DNA from: Kocuria sp. cx-455
Lineage (GTDB): Bacteria > Actinomycetota > Actinomycetes > Actinomycetales > Micrococcaceae
Direction of reading: 5' to 3'
DNA length: 64,000 nt
NCBI RefSeq assembly: GCF_014698015.1
Contig: NZ_JACXBS010000001.1
Span: 372,001 to 436,000 of the forward strand
The stretch's first letter is position 1. The number at the start of each line of letters is the position of its first letter. The translations under genes and the position numbers were made by a program. A model generated the notes under the pieces. It was not told where the DNA came from, ran no database searches, and saw only the letters and a list, made by a program, of their open reading frames with translations. This document shows positions 35,434 through 42,998 of the stretch, piece by piece.

Positions 35434-35739
35434 ATGAGCGCTGGGGGAGACGGACGACCGAACAACCTGGCGCTGTGCATGGACCAGTGGGATGTGCAGA
35501 TGGACCTGGCCCCGGAGGTGGAGCCACCGGCCATCCAGCGGCTCGTGGGCGCCGGCGTGAGTCTGTGGGACAACACCAACTTCCCGTGGACCGATGTGCT
35601 GGACGAGGGTGTACCGGCGGTCGGCACGATGCTGTGGGAGCAGGGCGACTACACCGCGTTCAAGGGCAAGTGGCACCCGCCCCACCTCGTCACGCAGGTG
35701 GCGTTGCCTGATGGCCGGGGTGCGGGGTGCGGGGCATGA
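35434..35739 (+). pseudogene. Sulfatase remnant
   Basis: This 101-residue reading frame has a good GAGGAGG ribosome binding site and begins like a sulfatase: NNLALCMDQWD holds the metal-binding aspartate, PPAIQRLVGAGVSLWDN matches the usual conserved block, and VPAVGTMLWEQGDYTAFKGKWHP matches the later GKWH block. The intervening segment with the catalytic CxPxR motif is missing, and the protein stops at about a fifth of normal length (about 450). I judge it an internally deleted and truncated gene. It overlaps the start of the next, frameshifted, gene by ATGA. A sulfatase next to metY would have fitted sulfur scavenging. Confidence 0.55.
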
Positions 35740-36388
35740 ACGCCGCGGCTACCGTGCACCTCATTCTGGATCTGACCGGAACGTTCGCGTTCGGCCTCAA
35801 CGGAGCGCTCACTGCGGTGCGTGCTGCGCGCGTGGACATCGTGGGCGTTGTCACACTGGGGATGATCACGGCGCTGGGCGGGGGCATCATCCGCGACATG
35901 CTGCTCGACGACCTGCCACCGGCCACCTTCCGCGACTGGCGCTACCTGGTGACGGCCGCCGCGGGCGCGCTGATCGCCTTCGCCCTCGGCCGGCACCTGC
36001 ACCGGCTCGCCGGGCTGATCACGGTGCTCGATACCGTGGGGTTGAGCGTGTTTGCCGTCAGCGGGGCCAACAAAGCCCTGGAATTCGACATCGGTGTGGG
36101 GCAGGCGGTGATCCTGGGCACCATCACCGCGGTGGGTGGCGGAACATTGCGCGACGTTCTGATCGGACAGATCCCCACCGTGCTACGCACCGGGTTCTAC
36201 GCCGTTCCCGCCCTCGTGGGGCCACCGTGACGGTCGTCGCCAGCGGTTTCGGCGTCCACGGGCTGACGGTGGCCATCGCTGCGGCCGCGGTCTGCTTCCT
36301 TATCCGGATGTTGGGGCTCCGCTTCCGCATCGATGCGCCGCATCCGCCCGGAACGTCCGGGCAGTCGGAGCCTCCGGAGCAGACGTGA
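35736..36388 (+). pseudogene. UPF0126/TRIC-like membrane protein, frameshifted
   Basis: The first part (35736-36230) encodes GTFAFGLNGALTAVRA, GGGIIRDMLLDDLPP, AVSGANKALEFDIG and GGGTLRDVLIGQIPTVLR, the twin-repeat pattern of UPF0126 channels with six or seven helices. After FYAVPALVG the frame runs into a stop. The expected continuation (TVTVVASGFGVHGL to RMLGLRFRIDAP) is in the next frame and ends at 36388. The break lies at the GGGG run 36218-36221, where one extra G would restore a protein of about 217 residues. It is either a real inactivation or a homopolymer sequencing error. It follows the sulfatase remnant directly. Confidence 0.8.
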
Positions 36389-36400
36389 CGTTTCGGTGCC

Positions 36401-36429
36401 CCCCGGTTCGCTCGGCGGGCGAGCCGGGG
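36401..36429 (+). terminator. Hairpin after the UPF0126 gene
   Basis: CCCCGGTTCG (36401-36410) pairs with CGAGCCGGGG (36420-36429) with one G-T wobble. It lies between the convergent UPF0126 and sdhB-like genes. Confidence 0.5.
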
Positions 36430-36523
36430 CCACTCGCTCGCCGCCGGGGCTGTAGAGCCACGCGATCTGATGAACGCTGTGTCGCGATCCATACGCTTTC
36501 TGGCGCAGACGCCTCTTAGATTG

Positions 36524-37219
36524 CTATCCGTATCTCCGCGGGTCTTTCCGGCGCAGGTTTTCCCGCGCCACAGCGGTGAGGTTCTCGAGCGGGAGGCCGG
36601 CGGGGCAGACCTCCACGCAGTCGCCCAGTAGCGAGCAGGGGCCGAACTCGTACTCGGCGGCGTCGAGGACCTTGCTCGAGCGCTCGGAGCGTTCCTCCGG
36701 CGTCTTGGCCAGTGGCGGGAGTTCCTTGAGCAGCGTGCCCACGTACAACTGGCCGGAACCGTTGGGGCACGCGGCCACGCACGCGCCACAGCTGATGCAC
36801 CCGGCGTTGCCCAGGGCCTTGAGGGCGACCGGGAACTTGGCTTCCTTGGCCACCCGTCGCAGGGCCTTCTTGTCCACGGACAGGTCCTTCTTGACCGGGA
36901 ACGAGCCCGCGCGCATGGGTTCGATGAAGATCTCGTCCCCGTCGCGGTAGGCCCGGAGCGACTGCGTACACGAGGCCTGGTTCTTGTCCGGGCCGTGCGG
37001 CACGCCGTCCACAGTGACGCCGCACTTGCCGCAGATGCCTTCGCGGCACCCGTCGTCAAAGCTGACGGGGTCATCACCTTGGCGGGTCAGGGTTTCGTTG
37101 ACGGCGTCCAGCAGGTCCAGGATGCTCATGTCCTCGCGCGCCTCGACCGGACTCACGGCCACGAACGTACCGTCATCCTCTGCGGTGGCCTGCCGCCACA
37201 CGTGCACGGTCAACAGCAT
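36524..37219 (-). CDS. sdhB: Succinate dehydrogenase/fumarate reductase iron-sulfur subunit
   Basis: This 231-residue subunit has the 2Fe-2S ligands in GCREGICGKCG and ASCTQ, the 4Fe-4S ligands in GCISCGACVAACPNG and the last cluster in CSLLGDCVEVCPAG, all complete. It carries electrons from a flavoprotein to the membrane anchor. The start at 37219 shares one base with the stop of the cytochrome b gene (TGATG) and has GAGGG ten bases upstream inside that gene. The flavoprotein gene sdhA, normally between the two, is absent. The subunit needs a flavoprotein made elsewhere in the genome, or the locus is a deletion product. Confidence 0.9.
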   Translation of the reverse strand: MLLTVHVWRQATAEDDGTFVAVSPVEAREDMSILDLLDAVNETLTRQGDDPVSFDDGCREGICGKCGVTVDGVPHGPDKNQASCTQSLRAYRDGDEIFIEPMRAGSFPVKKDLSVDKKALRRVAKEAKFPVALKALGNAGCISCGACVAACPNGSGQLYVGTLLKELPPLAKTPEERSERSSKVLDAAEYEFGPCSLLGDCVEVCPAGLPLENLTAVARENLRRKDPRRYG

Positions 37220-38025
37220 CAGCGCACCACCCTCGTCTGTACGGCCACGGGGATGGTGACATTACCCAGGGCGACGACGGCGCCCACGACCTTGGCTGCT
37301 ACTTCCACTGTTTGCGCGCGTTGCGCGGTGGTCGTGAAACCCGCATCCATGGCGGCCGTGCGCATGCCGTGGATCATGTGGCCCGCCAACGCCGCCATGG
37401 ACGCGGTGTAGAAGAATGCGACGCTCGGTCGGGACAGACTTGCCACGAGGTTGCCGTACGCATCACCGTGCCGATGCTTCGAGGACGCCGCCGGGCGCGC
37501 CCCCACCGTCAGATCCGCCACGTGATAGACGGTGAACAGGCCGAGCACCACGCCAGTGGAACGCATGGAGCGCGCGATGATCTGGGGGACCGAGCGACGT
37601 CGGCCGCGAGGGCGCCTGTGCTGTTTGCCCGTGAGCTGGCGCTTCAGGTCCCGAATCGTGCCCTGAACCGTGTGGCGCTCCGCGCGCATGGCCCGCAACG
37701 TGAGTTCGGTGCCGGCCATGCTGTGGCTCGCGGCGCTCGCGAGCAGTCCCACTCGGACCACCCACAGCACGCCATTGCGCGGCACCACCGGCGCGCCGAC
37801 CGTTCGAATGAACTCCGCGTACTCGTTGTAATACTTCCGACCCAGGTAAACCTGCATGTTCCCGGCCATGTGCCCCGCGGTGAACAAGCTCAGAATGGTT
37901 CCGGATGCGGCCATCGCGAGTTTGAGCTCGGAATTGGTGGCGTCCTTGAACATCACTTCCCACGCGCTGGGCTTGGGAACGGGGGCGGTAGTGTCCGTCG
38001 GGGGTTGAGCGGCGGGATTCATCAC
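37219..38025 (-). CDS. sdhC: Succinate dehydrogenase cytochrome b subunit (b558 type)
   Basis: This membrane anchor of about 268 residues has five helices with likely haem histidines in GHMAGNMQVY, ASHSMAGTEL, TVYHVADLTVG and AALAGHMIHGM. The protein looks full-length at both ends. An arginine-rich cytosolic loop of about 45 residues (about 117-161) is longer than usual. It begins at a GTG (38025) or the next codon ATG (38022). It overlaps sdhB by one base and no sdhA lies between or around them. It belongs to the actinobacterial or fumarate-reductase-like two-haem class. Confidence 0.85.
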   Translation of the reverse strand: MMNPAAQPPTDTTAPVPKPSAWEVMFKDATNSELKLAMAASGTILSLFTAGHMAGNMQVYLGRKYYNEYAEFIRTVGAPVVPRNGVLWVVRVGLLASAASHSMAGTELTLRAMRAERHTVQGTIRDLKRQLTGKQHRRPRGRRRSVPQIIARSMRSTGVVLGLFTVYHVADLTVGARPAASSKHRHGDAYGNLVASLSRPSVAFFYTASMAALAGHMIHGMRTAAMDAGFTTTAQRAQTVEVAAKVVGAVVALGNVTIPVAVQTRVVR

Positions 38026-38204
38026 TGGATCATCCTAAGAGTTCTGCTCGGAAGTATCAGTTCGACTGCCCCGGGGAGTAACGAACGTCCCACGCCGTAA
38101 CGCACGGCGCGGATTTCTGGTTCCTGCAGCGCATCGCGAGACGGGACTCGCGTCCGGGCCCGATATTCTCAAGGGGACGAACCCATCTCAACTTCACCGG
38201 CGAC

Positions 38205-38339
38205 GTGACCCGTGAAGGGTCGCTCCGAGAAGCTGCCATCATCCTCGTGCTGTTGAGCCTGCTGGCGATCGGATGCGCAGTGCTGACGCGTTATCCGCGG
38301 ATCTTCAACTTCCCCGTGACACTGACCCGGGGAACTTGA
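38205..38339 (+). CDS. Possible small single-span membrane protein
   Basis: This is an open frame of 44 codons starting at a GTG, with no other start upstream before a stop at 38079. It contains one strong hydrophobic segment, AAIILVLLSLLAIGCAVL, followed by a basic TRYPR. There is no good ribosome binding site and I recognise no family. It may be a real small membrane protein, a remnant, or chance. It is the only coding-like feature in the 424-nt gap between sdhC and acs. Confidence 0.25.
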   Translation: MTREGSLREAAIILVLLSLLAIGCAVLTRYPRIFNFPVTLTRGT

Positions 38340-38362
38340 GGTGGCGCCGCAACCAACGAATA

Positions 38363-38424
38363 CATCTCAGGAGCCGGGAGAACCCTCATGCGACCTAGCA
38401 ATGGTTCTAGCGGCCCCTGAGATG
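38363..38424. repeat. Large imperfect inverted repeat downstream of acs
   Basis: The 22-nt arms at 38363-38384 and 38403-38424 match at about 19 positions, beginning CATCTCAGG and ending CCTGAGATG, around an 18-nt loop. It lies 26 nt beyond the acs stop codon and may be its terminator, but lacks a U tract. Its sequence is unrelated to the 64-nt family. Confidence 0.6.
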
Positions 38425-38449
38425 GCGAACAAGGTTCTAAAGACGCGGG

Positions 38450-40588
38450 TCAACCGCGCGCGGCCAAGACCTCCGCGATCGCATCCAGTGCTTCGTCGTT
38501 CTGCAGCGAGGAACGGTCGCCCAAGGCCTGACCCTCGTACAGCTGGGTCAGCAATCGACGGGTGATCTTCCCCGAACGGGTCTTCGGAAGGTCCGGGACC
38601 GCGATGACCTCCCGGGGTTTCGCGATGGGGCCGATCTCCTTGGCCACGTGGGCGCGCAACTCTTCACGGACCTCATCCGCGGACAGTGACTGCGCCTGCG
38701 CCGTGAGCACCACGTAGGCGAGTACGGCGTGCCCCGTCACCTCATCGCGAATGGGGGTTGCGCCAGCCTCCACCACGTGCGGGTGGGTCACCAGGGCGGA
38801 CTCGATCTCGATGGTCGACAGTCGGTGCCCGGACACGTTGATCACATCGTCCACGCGGCCCAGGATGTACAGATCACCCTCGTGATCGGTGCGAGCGCCG
38901 TCCCCGGCCAGGAACCATCCGCGCTCGCCGTAGGCCGCCCAGTACGAGGACAGGTAGCGTTGTGGATCGCCCCATACCGTGCGGGCCATGGACGGGCCGA
39001 TCTTGTCGATCACGGCCAAGCCCTGCAACCCCGCCGGAACTTCTTCACCGGACTCGTCGAGCACACGTACCGAGACACCCGGGACGGCGCGTGTAGCGCA
39101 ACCGGGCTTCAGGGAGGTACGCGGAGCGGCGTCGTCGAACGTGCCGGGAGGCGCGAACTGCGGATCGTGGGGGCGCGGGGAGGCCACGCACGAGCCGGTC
39201 TCGGACTGCCACCACGTGTCCACGAACGGAACCTCGTCGCGGCCGACCTGCGCGCGCAGCCAGCGCCACGCCTCGGGGTTGATGGACTCGCCGACCGACC
39301 CGAGCAGGCGGATGGACGAAAGGTTGTAGACCTGCGGCAGGCCCTTGGGAAACGCACCCATGAGCGAGCGGATCAGCGTGGGCGCGGTGTAGTAATTGGT
39401 CACGCCGTAGCGTTCGATGACCTCGAAGTGGCGCCCGAAATCCGGGGTGTTGGGTGTGCCCTCGTAAATCACTTCGGACACGCCGTTGACCAGCGGACCA
39501 TAGATCTCATAGGTGTGCGCTGTGACCCACGCGAGGTCCGCGGTGCACCAGTGAACGGTCGAATCCACCTTGGCCGGATCGTTGACCGCGGAGAGTTCGT
39601 CCGGGCGCATCACCCCGTGGGCGTCGGGCACGTCCGGGAGCAGGTCGAACATCAGGGCGTGCGTGTATGCGGTCTGCACCAGGTACCCGCCCATCGTGTG
39701 GACCAGGCCCTTGGGCTTACCCGTGGTACCTGAGGTGTAAATGATGAACAGGGGCGTCTCGGCGTCGAAGGCCTCGGGCACGTGCACGTCCGAGACTTCC
39801 GCGGTCAGCTCGTGCCACCACACGTCGCGCCCGCGCGTCCACGGCACGGTGTCCTCTTCCTTGGAGCGCAGCCCGCGGGTGCCGCGCGGCAAATCCATGC
39901 GGCCGGGCCTGGAGGTGCGGCGCACCACGATCACGTGCTCGATGTCGTTCGTGCCGCTGCAGGCCTGGTCCGCGTTGGATTTCACGGGGACCACGACGCC
40001 GCGCCGGTTCTGCCCGTCCGTGGTCACCAGCACCTTGGCGCCGGTGTCCTCCACACGGAACCTGAGGGCCTCGGCAGAGAAGCCTCCGAACACGAGCGAG
40101 TGGATCGCGCCGATGCGCGCGCACGCGAGCGTGATGATGACGGTCTCGGGGATCACCGGAAGGTAGATGACCACGCGGTCACCCTTCTCCACACCGAGTT
40201 TCAGCAGCGCATTAGCGGCCTTGGAGACCTCACGCTGCAGGTCAGCGTAGGTGTAGACCAGGCGATCGCCGGGTTCACCCTCGAAGTAGAGGGCCACGTG
40301 GTTACCGCGGCCTGCCTCGACATGGCGATCCACGCAGTTGTAGGAGACGTTGAGCTTGCCGCCCTCGAACCAGGCGATCTCGGGGACGGAGAGAATGTCG
40401 TTGCCGTCCTCGTCCGTGCTGATCTTCTGCGGCTTGTCGAAGCGGTGGGTCGTGTGCCACGGTTCGGCCCAATCCAGCCGGGTCGCCTGCTCGGCCCAGA
40501 ACTCCTCACGGGCATCATCCGAGATCAGCGCGGGATTGGGCGTGGGGGAATGAGGGTCTGAGTAGGAAGTAATCTCGATCAACTCCAT
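38450..40588 (-). CDS. acs: Acetyl-CoA synthetase (AMP-forming)
   Basis: This 712-residue ligase turns acetate, ATP and CoA into acetyl-CoA through acetyl-AMP. Motifs include YTSGTTGKPKGLVHT (P-loop), VDTWWQSETGSCV and the C-terminal catalytic lysine in KTRSGKITRRLL. Two short inserts (about 230-255 and 500-512) explain why it is longer than the usual 650. The start codon at 40588-40586 lies inside the closing helix of a SAM-I riboswitch, and AGGAG three bases upstream is the only ribosome binding site. SAM control makes sense if the enzyme recycles acetate released by MetY. A CoA-binding protein gene lies upstream on the same strand. Confidence 0.93.
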   Translation of the reverse strand: MELIEITSYSDPHSPTPNPALISDDAREEFWAEQATRLDWAEPWHTTHRFDKPQKISTDEDGNDILSVPEIAWFEGGKLNVSYNCVDRHVEAGRGNHVALYFEGEPGDRLVYTYADLQREVSKAANALLKLGVEKGDRVVIYLPVIPETVIITLACARIGAIHSLVFGGFSAEALRFRVEDTGAKVLVTTDGQNRRGVVVPVKSNADQACSGTNDIEHVIVVRRTSRPGRMDLPRGTRGLRSKEEDTVPWTRGRDVWWHELTAEVSDVHVPEAFDAETPLFIIYTSGTTGKPKGLVHTMGGYLVQTAYTHALMFDLLPDVPDAHGVMRPDELSAVNDPAKVDSTVHWCTADLAWVTAHTYEIYGPLVNGVSEVIYEGTPNTPDFGRHFEVIERYGVTNYYTAPTLIRSLMGAFPKGLPQVYNLSSIRLLGSVGESINPEAWRWLRAQVGRDEVPFVDTWWQSETGSCVASPRPHDPQFAPPGTFDDAAPRTSLKPGCATRAVPGVSVRVLDESGEEVPAGLQGLAVIDKIGPSMARTVWGDPQRYLSSYWAAYGERGWFLAGDGARTDHEGDLYILGRVDDVINVSGHRLSTIEIESALVTHPHVVEAGATPIRDEVTGHAVLAYVVLTAQAQSLSADEVREELRAHVAKEIGPIAKPREVIAVPDLPKTRSGKITRRLLTQLYEGQALGDRSSLQNDEALDAIAEVLAARG

Positions 40589-40674
40589 CGTCTCCTGGCA
40601 TTAGCACCTTGTACCGCGCGGGTACCGGTTGCTGCGACGTCAACGAGCCAGGTCTCTCGGCCGCTCCGGATGGG
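40585..40674 (-). ncRNA. SAM-I riboswitch overlapping the acs start codon
   Basis: The minus strand reads CCATCCGGAGCGGCCGAGAG, then ACCTGGCTCG, GACGTCGCAGCAACC, GGTGCTAATGCCAGGAG and the closing GATGG. The closing P1 strand contains the ATG of acs, and the aptamer's GCCAGGAG supplies its ribosome binding site. Folding with SAM would hide both, so translation should stop when SAM is plentiful. Confidence 0.88.
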
Positions 40675-40805
40675 AACCGTTCCATTCAACGTCCCGGGAG
40701 GTCGCGGCCGCAAATCGGGCCATGGAGCGGAGCACGAACATTTGTGGCAGAGGATCGTACGAAACAACGCCTTGCGAGCGCGAACCTCTACCCAGAATGT
40801 CTGGG

Positions 40806-41225
40806 CTACTGAAGCCGCGGGGCCTCGATCAGCGGGCAGGTGTTCATGACCACCTTAACCCCGGCGGCCTTGGCCCGCGCTGCGGCGGCCTGGTCCGAGA
40901 CACCCAGCTGCAGCCACACTGCCCCGGCACCGATCGCGATGGCCTGATCCACCACTTCTCCCACGCGCCGGGAGTTCACGAAACAGTCGACCACGTCCAC
41001 GTGACCCGGGATGTCCTTGAGCGAGCGGTAACCGGTCTCCCCGTGCACGGATTCTCCGGCAAGGTTTACGGGGATGATTTCCTGCCCGAACTCGTCACGG
41101 ATCCGGCGGGACACCGCATGGGCCGGCCGGGCGCGGTTGCCGGACAACCCCACAACGGCCCACCGCCCCGGGGTGGTGAGTAGCTCGCGAATCAGGTCCG
41201 GATCGTTGACGTGGCGATCACTCAT
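40806..41225 (-). CDS. CoA-binding (YccU-like) protein, second copy
   Basis: This 139-residue protein has RWAVVGLSGNRARPAHAVSR, EIIPVNLAGESVHGETGYRS and GAGAVWLQLGVSDQAAAARAK, a single CoA-binding Rossmann domain. It ends VVMNTCPLIEAPRLQ; the CP(L/I)IE ending is typical of YccU, unlike the copy at 33113. It lies upstream of acs on the same strand and divergent from the SAM-IV-controlled monooxygenase. The molecular function of the family is unknown. Two paralogues close to SAM-controlled genes in one window suggest a shared link to CoA or acyl-CoA in methionine metabolism (inference). Confidence 0.88.
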   Translation of the reverse strand: MSDRHVNDPDLIRELLTTPGRWAVVGLSGNRARPAHAVSRRIRDEFGQEIIPVNLAGESVHGETGYRSLKDIPGHVDVVDCFVNSRRVGEVVDQAIAIGAGAVWLQLGVSDQAAAARAKAAGVKVVMNTCPLIEAPRLQ

Positions 41226-41265
41226 ACACCCATGGTCTCACCGCGCGTCCGCTGAATCCTTATGT

Positions 41266-41294
41266 TTCACGGGCCGGTACGGAAACGGTACTGT
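41266..41294 (+). promoter_or_regulatory. Promoter of the SAM-IV-controlled monooxygenase
   Basis: TTCACG (41266-41271), a 17-nt spacer and TACTGT (41289-41294) form a vegetative promoter. Transcription would start at about 41301, only a few bases before the riboswitch. Confidence 0.6.
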
Positions 41295-41305
41295 GGAGCC
41301 CAGAA

Positions 41306-41386
41306 CGATCATGAGTTCCGACGCACAGCCCTGGCTTGTCGGACGGCAACCCTCTCCCGTAGCGGGGTGCCCCAGGTGAGGATCGG
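41306..41386 (+). ncRNA. SAM-IV riboswitch
   Basis: The segment has the SAM-IV landmarks: GATCATGAGTTCCGACG at the 5' side, AGCCCTGGCTTGTCGGACGG, then GCAACCCTC and GGGGTGCCCCAGGTGA, closed by GGATCG pairing back to CGATC. This class occurs in actinobacteria and binds S-adenosylmethionine. It lies between a good promoter and the monooxygenase gene, leaving about 118 nt of leader for the expression platform. Confidence 0.87.
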
Positions 41387-41504
41387 GCCGCATGACACAC
41401 CGCATGCGGCAAGTACGGCGCCACACAAACGCGCTGGACCCGCAGAGTAGGCCGCCGTAGGTGGCGCACGGGGCGCGGGTCGCGTTCAACCCGAAGGGGC
41501 ACTC

Positions 41505-42926
41505 ATGACCAAGAAGCGGATTTCCGTGAACGCCTTTGACATGACCTGTGTGGACCACCAGAGCTTCGGCCTGTGGCGTCACCCGCGGTCCAAGGCCACC
41601 GAGTACAACACCATTGAGTACTGGACCAACCTGGCCAAGACGCTGGAGAAGGGCAAGTTCGACGCGCTCTTCCTGGCCGATGTGGTGGGCATCTACGACA
41701 TTTACAAGAACTCCGCCGCACCCTCCGTGACGGACGGCGCGCAGGTTCCCGTGAACGACCCGTTCATGCAGATCTCCGCAATGGTCGCCGTGACCGAGCA
41801 CCTGGGCTTCGGTGTGACGAGTGCCGTGACCTACGAGCAGCCCTACACGCTGGCCCGCAAGTACGCAACGCTGGACCACCTGACCAAGGGCCGCGTGGGC
41901 TTCAACGTGGTGACCTCCTACCTTCCCTCAGCGGCCGAGAACCAGGGTCTGCCACGCCAGATCGAGCACGATACCCGTTATGAGATCGCCGAAGAGTTCC
42001 TGGACGTGTGCTACAAACTCTGGGAGGGTTCATGGGAGGACGGCGCCGTGGTCGAGGACCGCGCGGCCGGGGTCTACGCCGATCCCCACAAGGTTCACCC
42101 GATTCAGCACCGGGGCAAGTACTTCACCGTCCCGGGTGCCGCGCTCACCGAGCCGTCCGCGCAACGCACCCCGCTGATCTTCCAGGCCGGTGCTTCGTCG
42201 CGGGGCCAGGCGTTCGCGGGTCGTCACGCGGAGGCCGTGTTCGTGGGCGGTCTGCGTCCGGACCTCACCCGGTTCGTCACGGACAAGATCCGCGATCAAG
42301 CGGAAGCCCAGGGCCGCCACCGCGACGACATCAAGATCTACGCGATGCTCTCGGTGGTCGTGGCCGAGACCGAGGAGAAGGCCCAGGAGAAGTACCGGGA
42401 GTACCTCTCCTACGTGGACCTGGAGGCATCTCAGGCGATCATCGGCGGCTGGTCCGGCGTGGACCTCAGCCAGTTCGACGAGGAAGAAGCCCTCAACTAC
42501 GTCAAGACCGACTCGATCCAGTCCTTCCTGACCCCGTTCACATTGCAGTCCAAGGACAAGAAGTGGACCCGCGAGGAGATCGCCAAGCACTGCGCCCTGG
42601 GTGGCATGGGTGACGTGATTGTCGGGTCTCCGGAATCCGTGGCCGATCAGCTCGAGGAATGGGTTGACGAGGGTGGCCTGGACGGCATCAACCTGGCCTA
42701 CCACGTGAGCCCCGGCTCCTTCGAGGACTTCGTGGAGTACGTGGTTCCCGAGCTGCAGAAGCGCGGCCGTTACCGCACCGAGTACGAGGGCTCCACCCTG
42801 CGCGAGTCCCTTTACGGCGCCGGTCAGCCCCAGGTCATGGACACCCACCCCGCAGCCCAGTACCGCGGCGCGTTCGCGGACAAGCCGTCCGTGGCGGAGA
42901 CCCCCGCTCGCGAGTTGGTGGGCTGA
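41505..42926 (+). CDS. DmoA/DszA-type FMNH2-dependent monooxygenase
   Basis: This 473-residue bacterial-luciferase-like enzyme belongs to the NtaA/SnaA/DszA group. Blocks such as NAFDMTCVDHQSFGLWRHP, YWTNLAKTLEKGKFDALFLA, VPVNDPFMQISAMVAVTEH, VTYEQPYTLARKYATLDHLT and RTPLIFQAGASSRGQAFA resemble dimethylsulfide monooxygenase (DmoA) and dibenzothiophene-sulfone monooxygenase. These use reduced FMN from a separate reductase to open C-S bonds. The SAM-IV switch upstream indicates that the product feeds sulfur into methionine. Methanethiol from dimethylsulfide is one candidate. No FMN reductase gene is adjacent. The start at 41505 has GAAGGGG before it. Confidence 0.9.
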   Translation: MTKKRISVNAFDMTCVDHQSFGLWRHPRSKATEYNTIEYWTNLAKTLEKGKFDALFLADVVGIYDIYKNSAAPSVTDGAQVPVNDPFMQISAMVAVTEHLGFGVTSAVTYEQPYTLARKYATLDHLTKGRVGFNVVTSYLPSAAENQGLPRQIEHDTRYEIAEEFLDVCYKLWEGSWEDGAVVEDRAAGVYADPHKVHPIQHRGKYFTVPGAALTEPSAQRTPLIFQAGASSRGQAFAGRHAEAVFVGGLRPDLTRFVTDKIRDQAEAQGRHRDDIKIYAMLSVVVAETEEKAQEKYREYLSYVDLEASQAIIGGWSGVDLSQFDEEEALNYVKTDSIQSFLTPFTLQSKDKKWTREEIAKHCALGGMGDVIVGSPESVADQLEEWVDEGGLDGINLAYHVSPGSFEDFVEYVVPELQKRGRYRTEYEGSTLRESLYGAGQPQVMDTHPAAQYRGAFADKPSVAETPARELVG

Positions 42927-42939
42927 CAGTCCGTTTGAC

Positions 42940-42994
42940 GACGACGCCGCTGCCGCGACCTTGTCGAGCGGAAGGTCGCGGCAGCGGCGTCGTC
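42940..42994. terminator. Very strong terminator hairpin
   Basis: Two perfectly complementary 23-nt arms (42940-42962, 42972-42994) with a 9-nt loop lie between the convergent monooxygenase and cls genes. The left arm begins GACGACGCCGCT, the recurring stem word of this window. Confidence 0.88.
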
Positions 42995-42998
42995 GGCG

